64,000 nt of DNA from Elephas maximus indicus. Lineage: Eukaryota; Chordata; Mammalia; Proboscidea; Elephantidae. Below, piece by piece: positions 42,726-56,234 of the stretch (the first letter of the stretch is position 1; each line of letters opens with the position of its first letter). The position numbers and the translations under genes were made by a program. The notes beneath the pieces are model-generated. The model worked only from the letters and a program-made list of their open reading frames with translations, had not been told where the DNA came from and ran no database searches. The stretch lies in NCBI RefSeq assembly GCF_024166365.1, contig NC_064831.1, forward strand, positions 31,858,768 to 31,922,767, in the 5' to 3' direction.

Positions 42726-42806
42726 CCAGATTATGCAGTTGCACATACTGTTTTTTCTATTGATACTTTTAGGGGCATTTCTTTTGACATAAAATTTTTC
42801 CATAAA

Positions 42807-45306
42807 ATCAGGAAAACAATACCATTTATAATGGCCCCTAAAAAAAATAAAATACTTAGAAATAAATCTAATCAGGGATGTAAAAGGCCTATACAAAGAA
42901 CTACAAAACACTACTGCAAGAAACAAAAAGAGATCTAGATAAATGGAAAAACATAACCTTGCTCATGGATAGGTAGACTCAATATTGTGAAAAAGTCAAT
43001 TCTACCCAAAGCAATCTACAAATATAATGTAATCCCGATCCAAATACCAAAAGCATTCTTTAAAGAGATGGAAAAACTAGTCATCAATTTTATATGGAAA
43101 GGGAAGCGGCCTCAAGTAAAGCACTGTTGATGAAGAATGAAGTAGGAAGACTCGTACTACCTGACCTCAGAAACTACTATACATCTATGCTAGTCAAAAC
43201 AGCCTGCTACTGGTACTATAACAGATACATTGATCAATGGAACAGAACTGAGAAGCCAGGTGTAAATCCATTCACCCATCATCACCTGATCTTCGACAAG
43301 GGCCCAAAGTCCTTCAAATGGGGAAAAAACAGTCTTTTTAACAAATGATGCTGCCAAAACTGGGTGTCCATCTGCGAAAAATGAAACAGGACTTATACCT
43401 TACACCATACACAAAGGCTAATTCAAAATGGATCAAAGACCTGAATGTAAAACCAAAAACTATAAAGGTCATAGAAGAAAAAATCAGATCAACGCTACAT
43501 GTCCTAATACACGGCATTAACAGGAATCAAATCATAACTAACAACACACAAAACTCCAGAAGATAAGCTAGATAACTGGGATTGTCTAAAAATTAAACAC
43601 TTCTGCTCATCAAAAGACTTCACCAAAAGAGTAAAAAGAGAACCCACAGACTGGGAAGAAATTTCGGCTATTACAAACCAGACAAAGGTCTAATCTCTAA
43701 AATCTACAGGAAAATCCAACACCTCTACAACAAAAAGGCAAATAATCCAATTAAAAAATGGGCAAAGGAAATGACCGGACACTTCACCAAAGAAGACATT
43801 TGAGTGGCTAAGAGACACATGAGGAAATGCACGCTATCACTAGCCATTAGAGAAATGCAAATCGAACCCACAATGAGATACTGTTTCATCCGGGCATTAC
43901 TGGCACGAACCAAAAAAACAGAAAATAACAAATTTTGGAGGGGCTGCAGAGAGATTGGAACTCCTATGCACTGCTGGTGAGAATGCAAACTGGTACAACC
44001 TTTTTGGAAAATGATATGGCACTTCCTTAGAAAGCTAGAAATAGAAATACCATATGACCCAGCAATCCCACTCCTAGGGATATATCCTAGAGAAATAAGA
44101 GTTGTCACATGAATAGTTAAATATATGTACACCCATGTTCATTGCAGCATTGTTCACAATAGCAAAAAGATGGAAACAGCCTAGATGCCCATCAACAGAG
44201 GAATAAGTAAACAAACTACGGTATATACACACAATGGAGTACTACCCAACAATACAGAACAATGATGAATCTGTGAAACATCTCACAACATAGATGAATC
44301 TGGAGGGCACTATGCTGAGTAAAATAAGTCAATCACAAAAGGACAACTATTGTATGAGACCACTACTATAAAAACTCATCAAAAGGTTTACACATGAAAA
44401 ATAATCTTTGATGGTAACGAGGGAGGGGAGGGATGGGAATGGAAAACCACTAAATAGACAACAGAAGTGGTAACTTTGGTGAAGGGTAAGACAGTACACA
44501 ATACTGGGCAAGTCAGCACCACTAGTCCAAGCAAGGTCATGAAAGCTCCGTAGACACACCCAAACTCCCCAAGGGACCAAACTAATGGGCTGAGGGCTAT
44601 GGAGACCATGGTATTGGGAAACATCTAGCTCAACTGGCATAACATAATTTATTTAAAAAAAAAGTCCTACATTCAATTTTGGTGAGTAGCATCTGGGGTC
44701 TTAAAAGCTTGTGAATGGCCACCTAAGACACTCCACTAGTCTCGACCCCTTGGGAGCAAGAGAGAATGAAGAAAACCAAACACAAAGGAAAGGTTAGTCC
44801 AAAGGACTAATGGACCACAAACACCACAGTCTCCACCTGAATGAGTTCAGCACAACTAGATGGTGCCCAGCTACCACCAATGACTACTCTGACAGGGATC
44901 ACAATAGAGGGTCCCAGACAGAGCTGAAGAAGAATGTAGAACAAAATTCTAACCCACAAAAAAAGAGCAGACTTAGTGGCCCGACAGAGACTGGAGAAAC
45001 CCCAAGAGTATGGCCCCCAGACACCCTTTTAGCTCAGTAAAGCAGTCACTCCTGAGGTTCACCCTTCAGCCAAAGATTAGACAGGCCCATAAAACAAAAC
45101 AAGACTAAAGGGGCACACCAGCCCAGGGGCAAGGTCTAGAAGGCAGGAGGGGTAATAGGGAACCCAAGGTTGAGAAGGGAGAGTGTTGACGTGTTGTGGG
45201 GTTGGTAACGAATGTCACAAAACAATATGTGCACTAATCGTTTAATGAGACGATAGTTTGTTCTGTAAACTTTCATCTAAAGCCCAATAATAAAAAGAGA
45301 AAAAAA
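42807..45306 (+). mobile_element. L1 LINE, 5'-truncated (2.5 kb), with TSD
   Basis: It starts late in ORF2 (TCAGGAAAACAATACC, AAAATACTTAGAAATAAATC), passes through the ORF2 C-terminus (43094-43566, broken frames) and ends with a 3' UTR and AATAATAAAAAGAG tail. AAATTTTTCCATAAA (42792-42806) and AAATTTTTTCCATAAAT (45307-45323) are the target duplication. Confidence 0.92.
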
Positions 45307-45333
45307 AAATTTTTTCCATAAATATCACTTCTA

Positions 45334-45502
45334 ACCAAACCAAACTAAACCCAGTGCCGTCGAGTTGATTCCAACTCATAGCAACCCTATAGGACAGAGT
45401 AGAACTGCCCCACAGAGTTTCCAAGGAGCGCCTGGTAAATTCGAACTGCTGATCCTTTGGTTAGCAGCCGTAGCACTTAACCACTACACCACCAGGGTTT
45501 CC
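45334..45502 (-). mobile_element. AfroSINE, minus strand, with TSD
   Basis: From ACCAAACCAAACTAAACCC through GTCGAGTTGATTCCAACTC to TTAACCACTACACCACCAGG. AAATATCACTTCTA (about 45320-45333) and AAATATCATTTCTA (about 45503-45516) flank it, partly overlapping the right TSD of the preceding L1. Confidence 0.93.
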
Positions 45503-45539
45503 AAATATCATTTCTAGGGGATATGAAATACATAATTAT

Positions 45540-46790
45540 ATGAAATTTTCATAATTTTTAAAATCTTTGTCCTACTTGGTTTTTCTTCCCCATATTTCTA
45601 TCTCTTGTCTATGGAATCCTAGGGATTAAATTATTGGTTCAAAGGTTACAAATATTTTAGAGATTCTTAATACAGGACTCCATATTTCCTTGCAGAAATG
45701 TCATACACGTTTATACTCTAATAACATGCTTACACTAGCATTAACTCTATGCATTTTATAAAATTTACTGATTTGATAAATGAAAAGAGGTATTTAGTGA
45801 GTGTTTTGGTTATCTAGGCTGCTGTAACAGAAATACCACAAATGATGGCTTTAACAAACAGAAATCTATTCTCTCACAGTCTAGGAGGCTAGAAGTCTGA
45901 ATTCAGGATACCGGCTCCAGGGCAAGGCTTTCTGTCTCTCCTGACTCTGGAGGAAGGTCCTCGTCATCAGTCTTCCCCTGGTCTGGGAGCTTCTCAGCAC
46001 AGGAAGCTTGGGTCCAAAGGCATCACTCTGCTCATGGTACTACTTTCTTGGTGGTGTGAAGTCCTCCTGTATCTCTGCTCACTTCTCTCTTTTATATCTC
46101 AAAAGGGATTGACTCAAAACACAACAAAATCTTGTAGCGTGAGTCCTCCCTCATTAACACAACTGCCTCTAATCCTGCCTCATTGACATCTTAGAGGAAG
46201 GATTTACAACACATATGAAAATCACACCTTATAACAAAATGATGGACAATTACATAATACTGGGAATCATGACCTAACCAAGTTGACACACATTTTTAGG
46301 GGACACAATTAAGTCCTAAAAGTTTGTTTCATTTTTATTTAATCGATCTCTAATAAAGCTTAAGCATCTTATTAGCTATTTATACTGATTCTTCTGTAAA
46401 TAATTCTCACAATTTTTTTCCTATTGTTTTGAGGGGTTTTTTTACCTAATCAAAGTGTATGAGCTTATTAAGGATATTAATCCTTTGTCATATTTGTGAA
46501 AGATTTTTTTTCTCTGAATTGTCTGTTTTAAAATTAGCTTATAGTTTCTTACTTACTAAGGTTTTAAACCTTTATGTAGTCAAGCCTACTTATTTTTCCT
46601 TGTCATTTTCCATTCTTTATATGCTTAAAAAATTTCCTTTTCTGTGGAAATATTTAATCAATTTTTTACTGTCATTTAAAAAAATCAATTAAACCATTTG
46701 GAAATTATTTTAGTGTACTGTAAGCTGAGGTTCTAAATGAGTATTTATTACAAATAGCTAGCCAATTTTCCCCAGTATCTTGCTAAATTG
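45540..46790 (-). mobile_element. Older L1 fragment, minus strand, split by an LTR
   Basis: Left piece 45540-45801 (TTATTGGTTCAAAGGTTAC, TGCAGAAATGTCATACACG). Right piece from about 46320 (GTTTGTTTCATTTTTATTTAATC, GGATATTAATCCTTTGTCATA). Together they follow the reverse complement of an L1 3' region. Confidence 0.6.
45802..46318 (-). mobile_element. Solo MaLR/ERVL-like LTR, minus strand
   Basis: TGTTTTGGTTATCTAGGCTG, AATACCACAAATGATGGC, CTCACAGTCTAGGAGGCTAG, CTGGGAATCATGACC and GGGGACACAATTAAGTCC match 13666-14165 in order. The right terminus is eroded, so no clear TSD is called. Confidence 0.85.
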
Positions 46791-46869
46791 TGCATAGAAG
46801 GCAGTGCCAGCTTGTATAATTGTCTGGGTCTTGTGTACATAAGATCAACCCATCTAAAGAGGTAGGCTT

Positions 46870-49800
46870 TGTGACCGAACATCCAGAAAGAAGCTCAATA
46901 AAGACACGAAAGATCAAAATGGCAGAATCAACCAACCTGACCTCATAGACACATACAGAACACTTCACCCAACAGCAGCCACATATAATTTCTTTTCCAA
47001 TGCACAAGGAACATTCTCTAGAATAGACCACACATTTGCTTTGTTCACAAAGCAAGCCATAGCAGAATTCAAAATATTACAAAGCATCTTCTCTGACCAT
47101 AAAGCCATAAAAGTAGAAATCAATAACAGAAAAAGCAGGGAAAAGAAATCAAACACTTGAAACTGAACAACACCTTGCTCAAAAATGACTGGGTTATAGA
47201 AGAAATTAAGGGCAGAATAAAGAAATTCATAGAGTCCAATGAGAAAGAAAACACTTCCTATCAGAACCTTTGGGACACAGCTAAACCAGTGCTTAGAGGT
47301 CAGTTTACAGGAATAAATGCACACATCCAAAAAGAAGAAAGGGCCAAAATCAAAGAATTATCCCCACAACTTGAACAAGTAGAAAGAGAGCAACAAAAGA
47401 AACCCTCAGGCACCAGAAGAAACCAAATAAGAAAAATTAGAGCAGAACTAAATGAGATAGAAAACAGGAAAACAATTGAAGGAGTTAACAAGACAAAAGT
47501 TTTGAAAAAATTAACAAAATCGATAAACCATTGGCCAAACTGACAAAAGAAAAATAGGAGAGGACGCAAATAACTCAAATAAGAAATGAGATGGGCGATA
47601 TCACAACAGACTCAACTAAAATTAAAAGAATCATATCAGATTACTATGAAAAATTGTACTCTAACAAATTTGAAAAACTATAATGAATGGACCAATTTCT
47701 AGAAACACACTACCTACCTAAACTAACACAAACAGAGGTAGAACAACTAAATAAACCCATAACGAACGAAGAGATTGAAAAGATAATTTTTAAAACTCCC
47801 AACAAAAAAAAAGCCCTGGTCCTGATGGGTTCACTGGAGAATTCTACAAAACTTTCAAAGAAGAGTTAACACCACTACTACTAAAGGTATTTCAGAGCAT
47901 AGAAAAAGACGGAATACTCCCAAACTCGTTCTATGAAGCCAGCATATCCCTGATACCAAAACCAGGCAAAGACTCCACAAAAAAGGAAAATTATAGACCT
48001 ATATCCCTTATCCCTTAAGAACTTAGATGCAAAAATTCTCAACAAAATTCTAGCCAAGAGAATTCAACAACATATCAAAAAATAATTCACCATGACCAAG
48101 TGGGATTCATACCAGGTATGCAGGGATGGTTCAACATTAGGAAAACAATGTAATCCATCATATAAATAAAACAAAATACAAGAACCACATGATCTTATCA
48201 ACAGATGGAGAAGAGACGTTTGACAAAGTCCAACACACATTCATGATAAAAACTCTCAGCAAAATAGGAATAGGACGGAAATTCCTCAACATAATAAAGG
48301 GCATTTATTTACACAAAGCTAACAGCCAACATCATCCTAAACGGAGAGAGTCCGAAAGCATTCCCCTTGAGAACAGGAACCAGGCAAGGATGCCCTTTAT
48401 GAACACTGTTATTCAACATTGTGCTGGAGGTCCTAGCCAGAGCAATTAGGCTAAAGAAATAAAGGGCATCTAGATTGGCAAGGAAGAAGCAAAAGTATCT
48501 CCGTTTGCAGATGACATAATCTTATACCCAGAAAACTCTAAAGAATCCTCAAGAAAACTACTGAAACTAATAGCAGACTTCAGCAGAGTATCAGGATATA
48601 AGATAAACACAAAAAAATCAGATTCTTCTACACCAACAAAGAAAATGTTGAAGAGGAAATCACCACATCAATACCATTTACAATAGCCCACAATAACATA
48701 AAATACTTAGGAATAAATCTAACCGGAGATGTAAAAGACCTATACAAAGAAAACTACAAGACACTACTGAGAGAAATCAAAAAAGACCTACATAAGTGGG
48801 AAAACATACCTTGCTCATGGATAAGAAGACTCAACATTGTAAAAATGTCTATTCTACCAAAAGCGATCTATAGGTACAGTGCAATTCTGATCCAAATTCC
48901 AATGACATTTTTTAATGAGATGGAGGAACAAATTACCAACTTCATATGGAAGGGAAAGAGGCCCCGGATAAGTAAAGCATTACTGAAAAAGAAGAACAAA
49001 GTGGAAGGCCTCACACTACCGGATTTTAGAACCTATTATACCGCCACAGTAGTCAAAACAGCCTCGTACCGGTACAACAACAGATACATAGACCAAGGGA
49101 ACGGAATTGAGAATCCAGACATAAATCCATCCACAGATGAGCAGCTGATATTTGACAAAGGCCCAAAGTCTGTTAAATGGGGAAAAGACAGTCTCTTTAA
49201 CAAATGGTGCTGGCATAACTGGATATCCAGCTGCAAAAAAATGAAATAAGACCCATATTCACACCATGCACAAAATCTAATTCAAAATGGATCAAAGACC
49301 TAAATATAAAATTTAAAAGGATAAAGATCATGGAAATAAAAATAGGGACAATGCTAGCCCTAATACATGGCATAAACAGTATACAAAACATTACTAATGA
49401 ACACCAGAAGAGAAACTAGATAACTGGGAGCTCCTAAAAATCAAACACTTATGCTCATTCAAAGACTTCACCAAAAGAGTAAAAAGATTACCTACAGACT
49501 GGGAAAAAGTTTTTGGCTGTGACAATTCCGATCAGCATCTGATCTCTAAAATCCACATGATACTGCAAAAACTCAACTACAAAAAGAGAACTAGCCCAAT
49601 TAAAAAAAAAGGGCAAAGGATATGAACAACCACTTCACCAAAGAAGACATTCAGGCAACTAACAGATACATGAGGAAATGCTCTCCATCATTAGTCATTA
49701 GAGAAATGCAAATCAAAATTACAATGAGATACCATCTCACTCCAACAAGGCTGGCATTAATCCAAAAAACACAAAATAATAAACTGTTGGAGAGGTGGTG

Positions 49801-51228
49801 GAGAGACTAGAACATTTATTCACTGCCGGTGGGAATGTAAAATGGTACAACCATTTTGGAAATCGATTTAGTGCTTCCTTAAAAAGCTAGAAATAGAACT
49901 ACCATATGATCCAGCAATCCCACTTCTTGGAGTATATCCTAGAGAAATAAGAGCCTTCACACGAACAGATATATGCACACCCATGTTCATTGAAGCACTG
50001 TTGACAATACCAAAAAGATGGAAGCAGCCAAGGTGTTCATCAACAGATGAATGGATAAGTAGATTTTGGTATATTCATGCAATGGAATAATACCCAATGA
50101 TAAAGAATGATGAATCCATGAAACTTATCATAACATGGATGAATCTGGAAGGCATTATGCTGAGTGAAATTAGTCAGCTGCAAAAGGACAAATATTATAT
50201 GAGACTACTATTATAAGAACTGAAGAAAGAGTTTAAACACAGAAGAAAATATTCTTTGATGGTTATGAGGGTGGGGAGGGAGGGAGAAAGGTATTCGCTA
50301 ATTGGATAGTAGATAAGAACTATTTTAGGTGAAGGGAAAGACAACACACAATACAGGAGAGCTCAGCACAACCGTACTAAACCAAAGGCAAAGAAGTTTC
50401 CTGAACGCAACTGAACGCTTCAAAGGTCAGAGTAGCAGGGGCCGGGGTCTGGGGACCATGGTTTCAGGGTACTTCTAGGTCAATTGGCATAACAAAAATG
50501 TATTAAGAAAACATTCTGCATCCCCCTTTGGTGGGTGGCATTTGGGGTCTTAAACACTAGCAAGGGCATCTAAGATGCATCAGTTGGTCTCAACCCACCT
50601 GGAGCAAAGGAGAATGAAGAACACTGAAGACACAAGGTAATTATGAGCCCAAGAGACAGAAAGAGCCGCATAAATCAAAAACTACATCAGCCTGAGGCCA
50701 GAAGAACTAGATGGTGCCCGAACACCACTGATGACTGCTTTGACAGGGAACACAACAGAGAATCCTTGATGGAGCGGGAGAATAGTGGGATGTAGACCTC
50801 AAATTCTCGTAAAAAGACCAGACTTAATGGTCTGACTGAGACTAGAAGGACTCTGGAGGTCATGGTCCCCAGACCTTCTGTTAGCCCAAGACTGGAACCA
50901 TTCCCAAAGCCAACTCTTCAGACAGGGATTGGACTGGACTGTAAGACAGAAAATGATACTGGTGAGAAGTGAGTTTCTTGGCTCAAGTAGACCCATGAGT
51001 CTATGTGGGCAGTTCCTGTCTGGAGGGGAGTTGAGAAGGCAGAGGGAGACAGGAGCTGGCTGAATGGACACAGAGAATACATGGTGGAGAGGAGGGGTGT
51101 ATTGTCTCATTAGGGGGAGAGCAACCAGGAGTACATAGCAAGGTGTATATAAATTTTTGTATGAGAGACTGACTTGATTTGTAAACTTTCATTTAAGGCA
51201 CAATAAAAAAATGTTTAAAAAAAAAAAA
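46870..51228 (+). mobile_element. L1 LINE, 5'-truncated (4.36 kb), longest copy, with TSD
   Basis: It starts in the ORF2 endonuclease region (AAGCTCAATAAAGACACG, CATTCTCTAGAATAGACC). It continues through a linker (open frame 47157-47543), the RT core with a disrupted catalytic block near 48508-48518 (TTTGCAGATGACATAAT), and the ORF2 C-terminus (open frame 48845-49249, with [19 protein letters not shown]). The roughly 1.9-kb remainder holds the cysteine-rich tail region and a 3' UTR ending CACAATAAAAAAATG plus poly(A). Many frameshifts make it inactive. TSD AAGAGGTAGGCTT (46857-46869) and AAGAGGTAGCCTT (51229-51241). Confidence 0.93.
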
Positions 51229-51241
51229 AAGAGGTAGCCTT

Positions 51242-51667
51242 CACATTGAAGATATTGTAAATTTGCATGTTTATTATGACAGTTTTCTGGCAGGTGGCAG
51301 TAAAGTGTCTCGTTCTGACATAGTCAGTGTACTATGACAATTTTCCAGCAGATGAAAGTATAAATGTCTTGAGGAAGGGGTTCCTTTTTCTAATTCTCAC
51401 AAAGGCAGCAAATGGATGAGTGATAGCACAGCCTGATTGGCTAATTGAAATGATATTTCAAAGCTTCTCACTTCACACTTAAGGAGTAGCTTCAAGACCT
51501 GGAGGTTCTGACCTACTAGATGTTGACACTAAAAAAGAAAAAAATTATAAAATGCCCTTCCTTCATATATGCAGGCCTTCCTGCATCAGCCATTTTGACT
51601 GCCTTCAAATATTGAAAACCTAGAGACTTGTTTGATTTCCTTCATCATGAAATATAACCACAGATCC
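51242..51667. other. No gene recognised
   Basis: Contains two similar short phrases (GACAGTTTTCTGGCAGGTGGCAG and GACAATTTTCCAGCAGATG) about 60 bp apart, suggesting an old short tandem duplication. Nothing coding. Confidence 0.4.
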
Positions 51668-51716
51668 TCTCTCTCTCGCTCTTTCTCTGTCTCTCTCTCT
51701 CTCCTGTTCTCTGTCC
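51668..51716. repeat. (CT)n imperfect microsatellite
   Basis: CTCTCTCTC runs interrupted by G and T over about 50 bp. Confidence 0.8.
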
Positions 51717-51723
51717 TCCAATG

Positions 51724-51905
51724 GGAGTCCCTGGATGGTGCAAATGATTAATGCACTTGGCTGCTAACTGAAAGGTTGGAGGTTCAAGTCCACCCAGAGG
51801 TGCCTTGAAAGAAAGGCCTACTGATCTACTGAAATATCAGCCATTGAAAATCCTATGGAGCAGTTCCACTCTGAGACGCACGGAGTCACCATGAGTTGAA
51901 AAATC
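51724..51905 (+). mobile_element. AfroSINE, older longer subtype, plus strand
   Basis: GGAGTCCCTGGATGGTGC, GGCTGCTAACTGAAAGGTTG, GTTCAAGTCCACCCAGAGG and GTTCCACTCTGAGACGCACG; the tail is short. Confidence 0.88.
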
Positions 51906-52695
51906 AAAGCCTTCTCTCACCAATTCTAACAAGTGGTTTTACAGATGGGATTCCATGCCCCAAAATGAGCAAATGCCAGTGTGGCAACATGCAGATTAAT
52001 TAGGCATGAAGTAACTTCCCTGCAGCAACACACTCCGTGTTCCCTAACAAGCCTAGAAATGATTTGTGCTACCTGATTACAGCCCCAAGTGCTTGCCTCC
52101 AGTTTTTCAAGCACTCTTTTAAAAACTTTTTTGATTAACTTGGTCTCAGGGTCAACTTTTTTGTTTGTTCGTGTCTTTGGAGTGAATAAATAGAGGCTCC
52201 ACACCCTTGTGCCTGTAGAACAGTGGCAGTAAATCACCAGGAAGCGGTCAGGCTTAAAAATACCAGGAGTGGGAGCATTACTCTCAAGTTTGACGTTACC
52301 TGAGAGACTCAAGATTTGTCTGATTCATAAAAACTCCGCTGCACAGGTGTGTAGAGGGAAACTTTCCCATTTATCTCAGGGACATTTTAGCTGTGAGGAG
52401 GTGGGAAGAAGGTGGCTTTGTTTTTAACAAGGCTGCCATACTTTTCACCGTTATGTGCCTAGAGGTGATTGCATGTGTGTATTCAGAGATACATCCCCAG
52501 TCTGGACCCAAGTCATAATATATTCATATGCTATTTACATGTGGCTTTAAATCATTTCACTAAGAGAAGCATGCAGCCTAGAAATTTAACTGCTCTTTCT
52601 GCTACATAAAGGGCCACTTCTTTGGAAAAGAGAATGACAGCTAGGAGAGGGAAGAAATAACTTCCACTGTAACCAGCAAACTAATACTAATAGCG
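51906..52695. other. No gene recognised
   Basis: Unassigned; the 128-codon minus-strand open frame at 51926-52312 has no recognisable domain and no supporting context. Confidence 0.4.
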
Positions 52696-52703
52696 TGTTC
52701 GTG

Positions 52704-53760
52704 TCTGTTGTTAGGTGCCATCAAGTCAGTTCTGACTCAGCAGCCCTAGATACAACAGAACGAAACACTGCCCAGTCCTGCGCCATCCTCATAATCATTG
52801 TTATGCTTGAGCCCATTGTTACAGCCACTATGACAATCCATTTCACTGAGGGTCTTCCTCCCTTTAGCTGACCTTCTACTTACCAAGCATGATGTCCTTC
52901 TCCAGAGATTGGTCCCTCCTGATAACATGTCCAAAGCACGTGAGAAGAAGTCTCACCATCTTCTCTCCTAAGGAGCATACTGGCTGTACTTCTTCCAAGA
53001 TAGGCTCATTCTTTCTTCTGGCAGTCCATGGTATATTTAATATTCTTCGCCAACACTGTAATTCAAATGCATCAATTCTTCTTCGGTCTTCCTTATTCGT
53101 TGTCCAGCTTTCACATGCATATGAGGCAACTGAAAATAACATGGTGCACCTTAGTCCTCATCTTTGCTTTTGAACACTTTAAAGAGGTCATTTGCCACAG
53201 CTTCACTCAATGCAACACATTGTTTGATTTCTTGACTGCTGTTCCTATGGGCATTGATTGTGAATCCAAGTAAAATGAAATCCTTAACAACTTCAATATT
53301 TTCTCCATGATGATGCTTATTGGTCCAGTTGTTTTCTTTATGTTGAGGTGTAATCCATACTGAAGGTTGTAGTCTTTGATCTTCATCAGTAAGTCATCTG
53401 CATCTTTAAGGATATTAATGAGCCTTCCTCCAATCCTGATGACATGTTCTTCTTCATAGAGTCCAGCTTCTCGGATTATTTACTCAGCATACAGATTGAA
53501 TAAGTATGGTGAAAGAATGCACCCCTGATGCCCACCTTTCCTGATTTTAAACCATGCAGTATCCCCTTGTTCTGTTTGAATGACTGCCTCTTGGTCTATG
53601 TACAGGTTTCTCATGAGCACAATTAAGTGTCCTGGAATCCCCATTCTTCTCAATATTATCTGTAATTTGTTATGATTCACACAGTCAAATGCCTTTGCAT
53701 AGTCAATAAAACACAGGTAAACATGTTTCTGATATTCTCTGCTTTTTGTCAAGATCCATC
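52704..53760 (-). mobile_element. RTE-clade LINE, 5'-truncated (1.06 kb)
   Basis: Minus-strand pieces of ORF2 are readable. 53752-53480 gives CFIDYAKAFDCVNHNKL (reverse-transcriptase motif A) and GGHQGCILSPYLFNLYAE. 53142-52876 gives YACESWTTNKEDRRRIDAF and FGHVIRRDQSLEKDIMLGK, the C-terminus. Frames are broken between them. Flanks TGTTCGTG (52696-52703) and TGTTCTTG (53761-53768) suggest a short TSD with one change. Confidence 0.92.
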
Positions 53761-53769
53761 TGTTCTTGT

Positions 53770-53935
53770 AAAGTGCCCTCCCAGCTATGATCTCATTTGG
53801 TCTTCATAAAATCCCTGTGAGGTAGGAAGGACAAGAATTACTACGCTGAATTTTCTTTTTATAAATGAAGAAACTGATGCTTAACAAAAGAAGTTGACCT
53901 CAGGTTCATGCAATTTATAAGTGGTCCCAAAAGAC
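53770..53935 (+). mobile_element. MIR SINE fragment
   Basis: TGATCTCATTTGGTCTTCAT, AATCCCTGTGAGGTAGGAAGG and AATGAAGAAACTGATGCTTA follow MIR order. Confidence 0.7.
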
Positions 53936-54111
53936 CAGACTCTAGGAATGACGACAGTCCAGAGATCTTTTTTAATATTTCAAGCTGCCTTCTTAAGCCA
54001 GTAAGGCTTTAGCATCTGCTACATGGTCATACAGTATTTTGAACTTTTTATTAACTTATTAATTCCCCAAGTCTTGGGCAGTTACTGAAAAGTTATGTTC
54101 CATTGTGGATG

Positions 54112-54286
54112 TGAATCCCTGGTGGAGCACTGTGGTTAAGTGTTTGGCTGCTAATTAAAAGGTCGGCAGATCAAATCTACCATCCAGCCACTCCTTGGAA
54201 ACCCTATAGGGCAGTTCTACTCTGTCCTGTAGGGTCGCTCTGAGTCAGAATGGATTCGACCGGAATGTGGTTTTTTTGGTTTGGTA
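54112..54286 (+). mobile_element. AfroSINE, plus strand
   Basis: GAATCCCTGGTGGAGCACTG, GTTTGGCTGCTAATTAAAAGG, CCTATAGGGCAGTTCTACTC and GGATTCGACCGGAATGTGG followed by a GGTTTTTTTGGTTTGG tail. Confidence 0.92.
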
Positions 54287-54289
54287 CTC

Positions 54290-54789
54290 AGTACCATCAT
54301 GCATGGAACTAGAATAGGCAGATGGATCACTGCATTTCTTACTGCAGTCAGCAGACATCACCAATCAATCACTGTACCCTTTTTCATTGGGCCTCAGAAT
54401 TCTTCTCAAGGCAGAGCTCAAAATACCCCTACCAGTTGATCGTAATCAGCATGTGACAAGAGCCTAGTTGCCAACACAGCTAAGTGTTCCTGAGATGTTG
54501 TTGATTGTATTATTGTATATATTGATGATATTGTTTCATTCCTGAGTACTGCCACTACCCCACACCACTAGAACCAAGCATCTAAATCCTCTTACGGCAT
54601 AAAACCTATGGCTCTATCCATACCTGCCACACCCTCTGTAGGGCCTCAGAAAGCTATGCTGAGATTCCTGGCCTGTTGATTTGAAATGAATTGAACACAG
54701 AACAGCCATCTTCCCTGACTGATCCTCTACAGTTGCAGCTGAAACTTAGAAATGGCAAAGGGAGCATATAGCCCTCACCACCCTGTCAC
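54290..54789. other. No gene recognised
   Basis: Unassigned sequence. Confidence 0.4.
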
Positions 54790-54970
54790 TGTGTATCAAG
54801 CTACACTCTTCATTTCCTCATAGCACTTTGATTTGCTTAAGTATTTATTGTCTGTCTTCTACAAGTAAAATGTAAGCTTCTTGAACATGGGAAGAACTTT
54901 GTCCTATTTTCTGCACATGAACAGCTCCAGGCATGTGGTAGATCCTCAGTAAATATTTGTTGACAAACTG
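54790..54970 (+). mobile_element. L2 LINE 3' fragment
   Basis: CTACAAGTAAAATGTAAGC, TTCTTGAACATGGGAAGAAC, CCAGGCATGTGGTAGATCC and TCAGTAAATATTTGTTGAC follow the L2 3' end. Confidence 0.68.
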
Positions 54971-54974
54971 ACAA

Positions 54975-55950
54975 GAGCAGAAATAAGAGGCAAAAATGCC
55001 TGTTTTTCCCAAGCATGTTGGGAATCAGATCCATTTCTAAGCATGAGACTTTACAGGAAGCCCTAAATCTGTGACATTTAAAATGATATTACACATGTCT
55101 GGGCTTTCAGAAATATTCTGCCTATTTACCTACTTTTTCATTTATTCAGTTAGAAAGTGTTGTTGAAACCAGCCTGGGCTTCTCAGAAGACCTCAGGCCC
55201 ATCCTACAGAGCTAGAAATCTTTAGGGCAATGAGAGAACGGACCCAGCCTGCTTAAATTGATGTCTCGGATCAGCAGAGGTGGGGAGGGAGTGGCAGAGG
55301 GGACACTTGTCCCCACACGCAAGTCCAAGGGGGCTCCAGACAAGGCACAGAATGACATTCCGAGGTACCATAGATATGAAAGGCGCCTGAGAGAGGCAGG
55401 CTGAAAAGAGGGGGCAAGTTGTTTCTGCTGAGGTGATGCTGATATCAACATCTATTCATCATGAAATCGGAGGCAGGCATAACTTAGAGATTGCCTCTGG
55501 GTGCTCAAATTGAGGGGAGCAGTTTGGAGATTGCCCCTCGGCACTCATCGCCCTCCCTATGCCCCTGTGGATCAGTAGTTAAAAAAAAAAAAAAAAAGAC
55601 TGAGCTAAGTCCTGTTGTTCTTATAAACCACAAACATGGATTGGCCTCAAAACATACTATCTTTTTGGGTGGATTCCTAGGGTGTCAAAAGAAAAGTCTC
55701 TCATTTTGCTTCTACCTCTTTCTGAAATAGCTCTCTTCTAATGGTTATAGTTTAAGTACAGGAATGGGAGGCAACTTTAATTTCCTCTCTTCTTTCCCAC
55801 CTTGACGCCTTGCACAACTGGTAAACTTCTATGGCTCTAAGTTCCACGGGGGTCTCTATATCATCACCACCCCCCAAACAAGGAACCATTGCTGTGAGGG
55901 GGACCCAGCACTACCCTGCCTAACTGCCTTTTCTCACCTATATCCTAACT
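54975..55950. other. No gene recognised; A-run inside
   Basis: Unassigned. A pure A-run lies at about 55580-55597. ATTGCCTCTGGGTGCTCAAATTG and ATTGCCCCTCGGCACTCATCG are short similar phrases 45 bp apart. Confidence 0.4.
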
Positions 55951-55953
55951 TAA

Positions 55954-56158
55954 AAGGCGCCCTGCTGGCACAACACTTAAGCACTTGGCTGCTAACTGAA
56001 AGGGTGGCAGTTTGAGCCCACACAGCAGCTCTGTGGGAGAAAGACCTGGCAATCTGCTTCCATAAAGACTACAGCCAAGAAAGCCCTATGGGGCAGTTCT
56101 ATTCTGTCACACAGAGTCACTATGAATTGGAATGGACTTGTCTGCACCCAACAAGAGT
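55954..56158 (+). mobile_element. AfroSINE, plus strand
   Basis: GGCGCCCTGCTGGCACAAC, GGCTGCTAACTGAAAGGGTG, GACTACAGCCAAGAAAGCCC and GCACCCAACAAGAGTAAC. Confidence 0.9.
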
Positions 56159-56234
56159 AACACCCTAATCTAAAAGAGACAGTTCTTTGATCCCAACGAA
56201 ACATTCAGGAATGAGGTAAGGTTTTACATAAGGA